A DNA stretch of 64,000 nucleotides from Fistularia commersonii (Eukaryota > Chordata > Actinopteri > Syngnathiformes > Fistulariidae): the NCBI GenBank assembly GCA_037954325.1, contig JBBMNZ010000001.1, positions 1,935,765 to 1,999,764 of the forward strand. Reading direction: 5' to 3'. The first letter of the stretch is position 1. Every line of letters begins with the position of its first letter. Below the pieces are notes generated by a model. That model saw only the letters and a list, made by a program, of their open reading frames with translations. It made no database searches and was not told the DNA's origin. The position numbers were made by a program, and so were the translations under genes. Shown here piece after piece: positions 59,301-64,000 of this stretch.

Positions 59301-59976
59301 CAGGAGACGGTGGAGAACAGCAGGTAAGATGATTCATGATGACGAGGGCCATAAAGCGATGCAAAAATCATCAATAACTGATCAATCCGTGTGTGTGTGT
59401 GTGTGTGTGTGTGTTAGCACCCTGGCCTGCATCAGCCCGGCGGCTCTGGTGTCCAGACTGAGCGCGTCGGAGTCCAGCGCCACGTCTCTCCCCGGCGTCG
59501 CCGTGGATCTGAGTCTGGAGGCCAACGCCATCGCCCTGCGCTACCTGAGCGACCGCCATCTCAGCCGCCTCTCCCTGGGCGGCCACGTCAGCCCGCTAAG
59601 CCCCGCCTCCTCCATGGGCTCCCTGCTGTCGCCGAGCAACATGTCTCTGGCCACCAGGAAGTACATGAGAAGATATGGTCTGATTGAAGAAGAAGAAGAG
59701 GACGATGAAGAGGAGGAGGACGTCCCAGAAGCGTCCGCTCGCCGGCCGCTGGTCGAGACGCTGAATCTGAAGAGCCCCCCGCAGAGTCGGCTGATCCGGG
59801 AGCTGCGGCCCAAACTGCAGCAGCTCGCCGGCGGCTCCGAGCCGCACCGGAGGAAGGAGAACTGTCCGGTCGGGCCGCCGTCTGTGGGGAGGCCCGGCGG
59901 CGGCGCGGTCGCAGAAGGCTCGCTAGGAAACATCCTGGACCTCAGCCGCCTCCGGCAGCTGCCCAAACTCTTCTGA
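53308..59976 (+). CDS. stil: STIL centriolar assembly protein
   Basis: Sixteen exons: 53308-53387, 54447-54548, 54676-54791, 54929-55116, 55671-55915, 56030-56113, 56201-56287, 56387-56534, 56614-56714, 56812-56920, 57269-58306, 58469-58568, 58642-58837, 58910-59018, 59088-59323, 59418-59976. They join to 3,498 nt (1,165 aa; human about 1,287). STIL (Ana2/SAS-5 family) binds and activates PLK4 and recruits SAS-6 to start a new centriole. Seen here: the conserved N-terminal core (LTLDRFDPGRN, PIIPTALLRSL, LPLVGVWLSGVRHIY), the DSGVEDDELSPRPSPSP motif, the central coiled coil (DRQLRLLQAQVQMLLEAQ, aa about 757-775), and the C-terminal STAN motif (ACISPAALVSRL, VDLSLEANAIALRYL). ATRKYMRRYG and the invariant end RQLPKLF follow. 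Exon 11 holds a long 33-bp in-frame repeat in the proline-rich linker. The exon 9 acceptor is a tandem CAGCAG (56608-56613), so one glutamine may be optional. Confidence 0.95.
54018..54063 (+). repeat. Perfect 21-bp hairpin with GAAA loop in stil intron 1
   Basis: Left arm 54018-54038 and right arm 54043-54063 are exact reverse complements separated by GAAA. A second, 9-bp hairpin (TGTTGAGAC/GTCTCAACA) lies near 54143-54165. Confidence 0.9.
57490..58125 (+). repeat. stil: In-frame 33-bp coding minisatellite in stil exon 11
   Basis: About 19 degenerate units encode an 11-residue motif of the form HNHTPSAIGPA or HNHAPLALGSS (with shorter NCSPPSLGPS variants). They cover aa about 494-705 of STIL without a stop or frameshift. 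Confidence 0.9.
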
Positions 59977-60023
59977 ACGGCTCAGGGGCCGGTGGGGTTT
60001 TTAATCTTATTTATGATTCCAGA

Positions 60024-60029
60024 AATAAA
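60024..60029 (+). terminator. stil: stil polyadenylation signal
   Basis: AATAAA in CAGAAATAAAGTG, 48 bp after the stop codon. Confidence 0.7.
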
Positions 60030-60129
60030 GTGAATAACTTATATAAAGGTGTTCTCTGGGCTGATGGATTCAAGCAGAACTTGCGATTTGAGAAGATCGA
60101 CAATGATGTAAGACTTCGCCGTGAAGCAA

Positions 60130-60400
60130 CGTCCAGATGAAAGGCAGATTAAGACGGATCACCTGGTCAGGATTATTCACCTGCTCCAGATTAAGACTGA
60201 TCACGTCTAGATTAATGACCTGGTCTAGATCACCTAGTCCAGATTAAGTCTAATGACTTGGTCAATATTATTCCCGTGGTCCAAATTAAGATCTATCACC
60301 TGGTGATGATTAAGACCAATCACGTTGTCTGGATTAATGACCGAATCCAAATTTAGACGCATCAACTGGTCTACATGTCTGACGCCCTGGATCGGATTAC
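60130..60400. repeat. Degenerate tandem repeat of about 30 bp
   Basis: Words such as AGATTAAGACNGATCACCTGGTC recur about eight times with many changes. No coding content. Confidence 0.6.
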
Positions 60401-60539
60401 CATCTTCGAAATGATTTCAACTTCAGATTATTCATGAGTCCTGAGTGACAGATTAAGTCCATGAATCAGCATGCCGTTCAAATCAGCCCTTCGGGGAGCC
60501 GAGTGGTGAACGGCGAGGCATGCGGCCTGCGGGGGGCGC

Positions 60540-60665
60540 CGACCCTCCCGCCGCCGCTCATTGATTGGCCCTTGTTGACTCTTGGGGCGGGCTCAAAGGT
60601 CGGAGGTGTTTGGTTGCTCTGGGGGACGCTGACCTGAGGCAAACACCCGTCTGCGTCCCGACCAG
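60540..60665 (+). promoter_or_regulatory. serpinc1: serpinc1 promoter and non-coding first exon (candidate)
   Basis: An inverted CCAAT (TTGATTGGCCC), an HNF4-like GGCTCAAAGGTCGG and a GC-rich region lead to CCCGACCAG/GTGAGA (donor at 60666). Together with the CTCTCCAG acceptor ending at 61198, immediately before the ATG, this implies a 5' UTR intron. HNF4 use would fit liver expression, but the site is predicted by eye. Confidence 0.4.
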
Positions 60666-61198
60666 GTGAGACACGATCCCCCTCCTTTTTTAATCTCAGA
60701 TTAATAAACCTTTGGGATTATTCGCAGCTTCGTCACGGGTCCGAAACACTTTCCGATTGACGGGAAACTGAGGAGCTGCGCTTATCGATCGCGACCGATC
60801 GATCAATCGGCCGAACACGGGCTTCGGAAACGCTTTCGCTCGAGGTCCACCGGGTCTGCGGTGAAGACCGCGATATTTCTTTTAACATTTTCAATCGATC
60901 AAATGATTAATCTGTGGCACCGTTGTGGTTTCCCCTCACGCCGCTCATGCTAACTGTCGAGGTCTCGGATCTGATTGGTCGTCATGGTGACACTAAGACA
61001 ACCCCACATAATTGAAGTTAAGTTGAAGTTCAGAGGACCTCGGTTCTGGCCGTGGGGTTCTTCGTCACCCAGGTGGTGGATCTTTATTTTTATGTTTGTT
61101 CCAACGGCGGGCTCAGGACATCCGAGGCCCCCTAGAGGTCAGCCGGCAAGACGTTGTTCCAAACCCTTAACTAACCACTTGAATGGCCTCTCTCCAGG

Positions 61199-63448
61199 AT
61201 GAAGCCCGCTCATTGGTTGCTGGTTTTGGCATTTTCGCCGCTCTTCTCCGACGCCCACAATCAGGACATCTGCAATGCCAAACCCAAACACCTTGCTCTG
61301 GAGCCGCGCTGCATCTACCGCAACCCGGCCCCCGAAGACCCGGCCCTCGAGGACCCGACCAAGGAACCCATCCCCGAGTCCACTAACCCGCGGGTGTGGG
61401 AGCTGTCCAAGGCCAACAGCCGCTTCGCCTTGTCTTTCTACAAACAGCTGGCCCTCAGCAAGACCCCCGAGTCCAACATCTTCATGTCTCCCATTAGCGT
61501 CTCCACTGCCTTCGCCATGACCAAGCTGGGAGCCTGCAACCAGACCCTGGAGCAGATCATGAAGGTCAGAAGTCAAAGCACACAAATGTTCAAAGTCTGA
61601 TACCGAGAGGACTCCAGCCTCAGGACATCGGGGTTCTACAAACGGTGTTTGTCGGTGTCTGCAGGTGTTTGAGTTTGACACCATCAAGGAGAAGACCTCA
61701 GATCAGGTCCACTTCTTCTTTGCCAAACTCAACTGCCGCCTGTACAGGAAGAAGGACGAGACCACCAAGCTGATCTCTGCCAATAGGCTGTTTGGCGACA
61801 AGTCGCTGGTCTTCAACGAGACCTACCAGAACATCAGCGAGACGGTCTATGGTGCCAAACTGCTCCCGCTGAACTTCAGGGTCAGTCCCCTCATACTTCC
61901 CTGTAGCCTAAAACACAACACGAGTCCTCACTGATGACCCGCTTCTCCGGCGCAGGGAAACCCAGAAGAGGCCCGGGTCACCATCAACAACTGGATTTCC
62001 AACAAGACGGAGAACCGGATCCAGGACACGCTTCCGGAAGGGTCGGTGGACACCAACACGGCTTTGGTTCTGGTCAACACGATCTACTTCAAGGTAGCGC
62101 TTCTTCTCCCCGGTGTTCTGGGCACTGCTGGGTGGAACCTCCGAGGCTTGTCCTCTTGAGACCATGTAGTCCAGGTGTCGGATCCGATCTGGGTTGTAGA
62201 GGGAAGGGGGGGGTCTTTCCTGTCTTTCTGTCCGTCTGAGTCCGTTCTGCTCCCAGGGTCAGTGGAAGAACAAGTTCAACGAACACCACGTCTACGCGTC
62301 CTCCTTCCATGTCAGCGAGACTCGGCGCTGCACCGTCAACATGATGTACCAGGACACTCGCTTCAGGTACCGGAACTTCCAGGAGGAGCACTTGCAAATG
62401 CTGGAGATGCCATACCGCGGCGATGACATCACCATGGTGCTGATCCTGCCCGCCAGAGGAACCACGCTCAAACAGGTCTTCTGATTGGCCACCTGTGATC
62501 TTCCCCGCTTTACAGAGTGAAACACAGAGCGTGGTCCACCTTCTGGTTCCATGAAGAGATTCTCTGCTTCTATTCACTCAGGTGGAGGACAGACTGGACC
62601 TGGCGAGCCTCAGTTTCTGGCTGGACCAGATGAAGGAGACCTCTGTGGAGGTCCGAATCCCGCGGTTTCGTGTGGAGGACAGTTTCAGTCTGAAGGAGAA
62701 GCTGATGAACCTCGGTCTGACTCACCTGTTCAGCCAGGAGAAGGCCAGCCTGTCAGGTGAGGGGGCTGGACGGAAAGGGGCGGGGCTTATGTGACCAGGT
62801 GAGTCTGCGTAACGGGGGCGTGGTCTGCATGACAGCGAGGGTCGGTGTGGGCGGGGCCTATGTGGTGTGGGCGGGGCCTCGGTTTATGATCATACGAAAT
62901 TTTCGATATTACTGCAAGCCTTTGCGTTTTGCGCACACGTGTGTGTTTGTGTTTGCTACAGGCATGCTGGACGACGGCTCTGACAGTCTCTACATCTCAG
63001 ACGCCTTCCACAAAGCTTTCCTGGAGGTCAGTAATTCAGCGAACGCTGCGCCCCGACTTCTGCAATCCCGCCACCTTCTGGTCAACAGGAATAGACGCTT
63101 TTACTTCCTCATTTTTGAGTTAAAACCAAGGCTACTGAGGGGGTGGAGCCCCCTGGTGGTCGGAAGTTATATTATTTTCAATGACATTTTTTTCAATTAA
63201 CCATAAAAATTTTGTTTTCAAAATTAATTAACCATGAGTTTGATACAGTCCATCCCCATGTGACCTCACAGGTGACCGAGGAGGGCAGCGAGGCGTCGGC
63301 CGCCACCGCAGTCGTGGCCACCGGACGATCCCTCAACTTAAACCGGGAGGTGTTCCTAGCTGACCGTCCGTTCCTGTTGCTGATCCGGGAAGCGACCATC
63401 AACACGCTGCTGTTCATGGGCCGTGTGGCCAACCCCTGCAGCGAATGA
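61199..63448 (+). CDS. serpinc1: Antithrombin III (serpin C1)
   Basis: Seven coding exons: 61199-61564, 61665-61880, 61956-62093, 62257-62475, 62582-62756, 62962-63026, 63272-63448 (1,356 nt, 451 aa; human 464). It is a secreted plasma serpin inhibiting thrombin and factor Xa. The N-terminus is a signal peptide (MKPAHWLLVLAFSPLFSDA), followed by the antithrombin-specific DICNAKPKHLALEPRCIYR segment with two cysteines and basic residues of the heparin site. Then come the serpin core (NSRFALSFYKQLA, ISANRLFGDKS, YGAKLLPLNF, NTIYFKGQWK), the hinge EEGSEASAATAVV, and the reactive bond Arg412-Ser413 (GRSLN), as in human antithrombin. The end FMGRVANPCSE carries the last disulfide cysteine. The RCL hinge and P1 arginine are intact, so an inhibitory serpin is expected. 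All junctions are GT-AG. Confidence 0.97.
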
Positions 63449-63732
63449 GCCCCCCACCCCTGCAGCCTCGCCGCCGGCGCTACTTCCCGGTCAAGCAGGA
63501 TGTCCAGACCCATGTTCCGACTCCAATATAAGACGGGACTGGAAAAAGAAGAACACATCGCCACCATCATCACGATGTCATCACCGTCATGATGTCGTCA
63601 TATTAATGGTTGGGGAGAAAAACCCGTCCCCCGAGAGATCTGACCTCGAACCCTTATCCTGCTCGGCCTTCTCCCGTCCCAGTCTTGAACCTTTCACCCA
63701 CGGGTCTGCGACAAAGGTGTGTTTGCTGTGAA

Positions 63733-63738
63733 AATAAA
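63733..63738 (+). terminator. serpinc1: serpinc1 polyadenylation signal
   Basis: AATAAA 285 bp after the stop codon. The remaining 260 bp of the window are AT-rich with no gene seen. Confidence 0.65.
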
Positions 63739-64000
63739 AACATATTCTGATTAACGCACGTGTCGTACGCGACCTTAATCCTCGAAATAGAAGTTATCTT
63801 GAAAAAGGCACATATATGCATGTACGTTAACACACGCACAGCTGCATTTCCATTAATATATATATCTTAATATTTTCCTTTATTGCACCATCTGTGCACT
63901 TTCTGTCCTCTCTACCTTCCAAAACGAGCCAAAACGTTTTTCGATATTTTGCCCCCCAATTCGCTGACGTCTAGAAACTTAAAGACATAATTTCTCTCAT

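Overview
The window is vertebrate nuclear DNA, almost certainly from a ray-finned (teleost) fish with a compact, percomorph-like genome. The evidence is spliced genes with GT-AG introns mostly of 80-400 bp, very abundant (CA)n/(GT)n tracts, scattered GCTAAC/GCTAGC words, degenerate copies of dispersed fish repeats, and gene order that matches pieces of human chromosome 1. I could not determine the species.

Layout, left to right: a candidate 5' exon of a minus-strand gene (possibly dbt, 647-691); rtca (+, 11 exons, 1817-5055); an intergenic stretch with a 605-bp inverted-repeat DNA transposon and old dispersed repeats; cdc14a (+, 16 exons, 8921-16321, long 3' UTR); vcam1 (+, 10 exons, 18594-24903, eight Ig domains); a gene-free stretch with a 14-copy minisatellite and a LINE remnant; slc30a7 (+, 11 exons, 29335-33664); dph5 (-, 7 exons, 34137-36723), convergent with slc30a7; about 6 kb of satellite and simple repeats; s1pr1 (+, one coding exon, 43399-44505); zbtb37 (+, 3 coding exons, 46903-48872); stil (+, 16 exons, 53308-59976); serpinc1 (+, 7 coding exons, 61199-63448). 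All nine complete gene models close in frame from ATG to stop when the exons are joined at consensus splice sites.

The genes are not one pathway. rtca, dph5 and slc30a7 are housekeeping genes (RNA end repair or processing, diphthamide synthesis, Golgi zinc import). cdc14a and stil are centrosome, centriole or cilium genes. vcam1, s1pr1 and serpinc1 act in blood vessel, leukocyte and clotting biology. The block rtca-cdc14a-vcam1-slc30a7-dph5-s1pr1 follows the human 1p21 order (without GPR88 and EXTL2), while zbtb37/serpinc1 (human 1q25) and stil (human 1p33) are joined to its right side.

The most notable structures are: CA tracts just inside donors and GT tracts just before acceptors on the sense strand of many introns; a 33-bp in-frame minisatellite in stil; two vcam1 Ig exons sharing 102 identical bases; a 14-copy array of a PBX/PREP-type decamer; several RFX X-box-like palindromes; and perfect hairpins or palindromes in s1pr1, stil and slc30a7 non-coding sequence.
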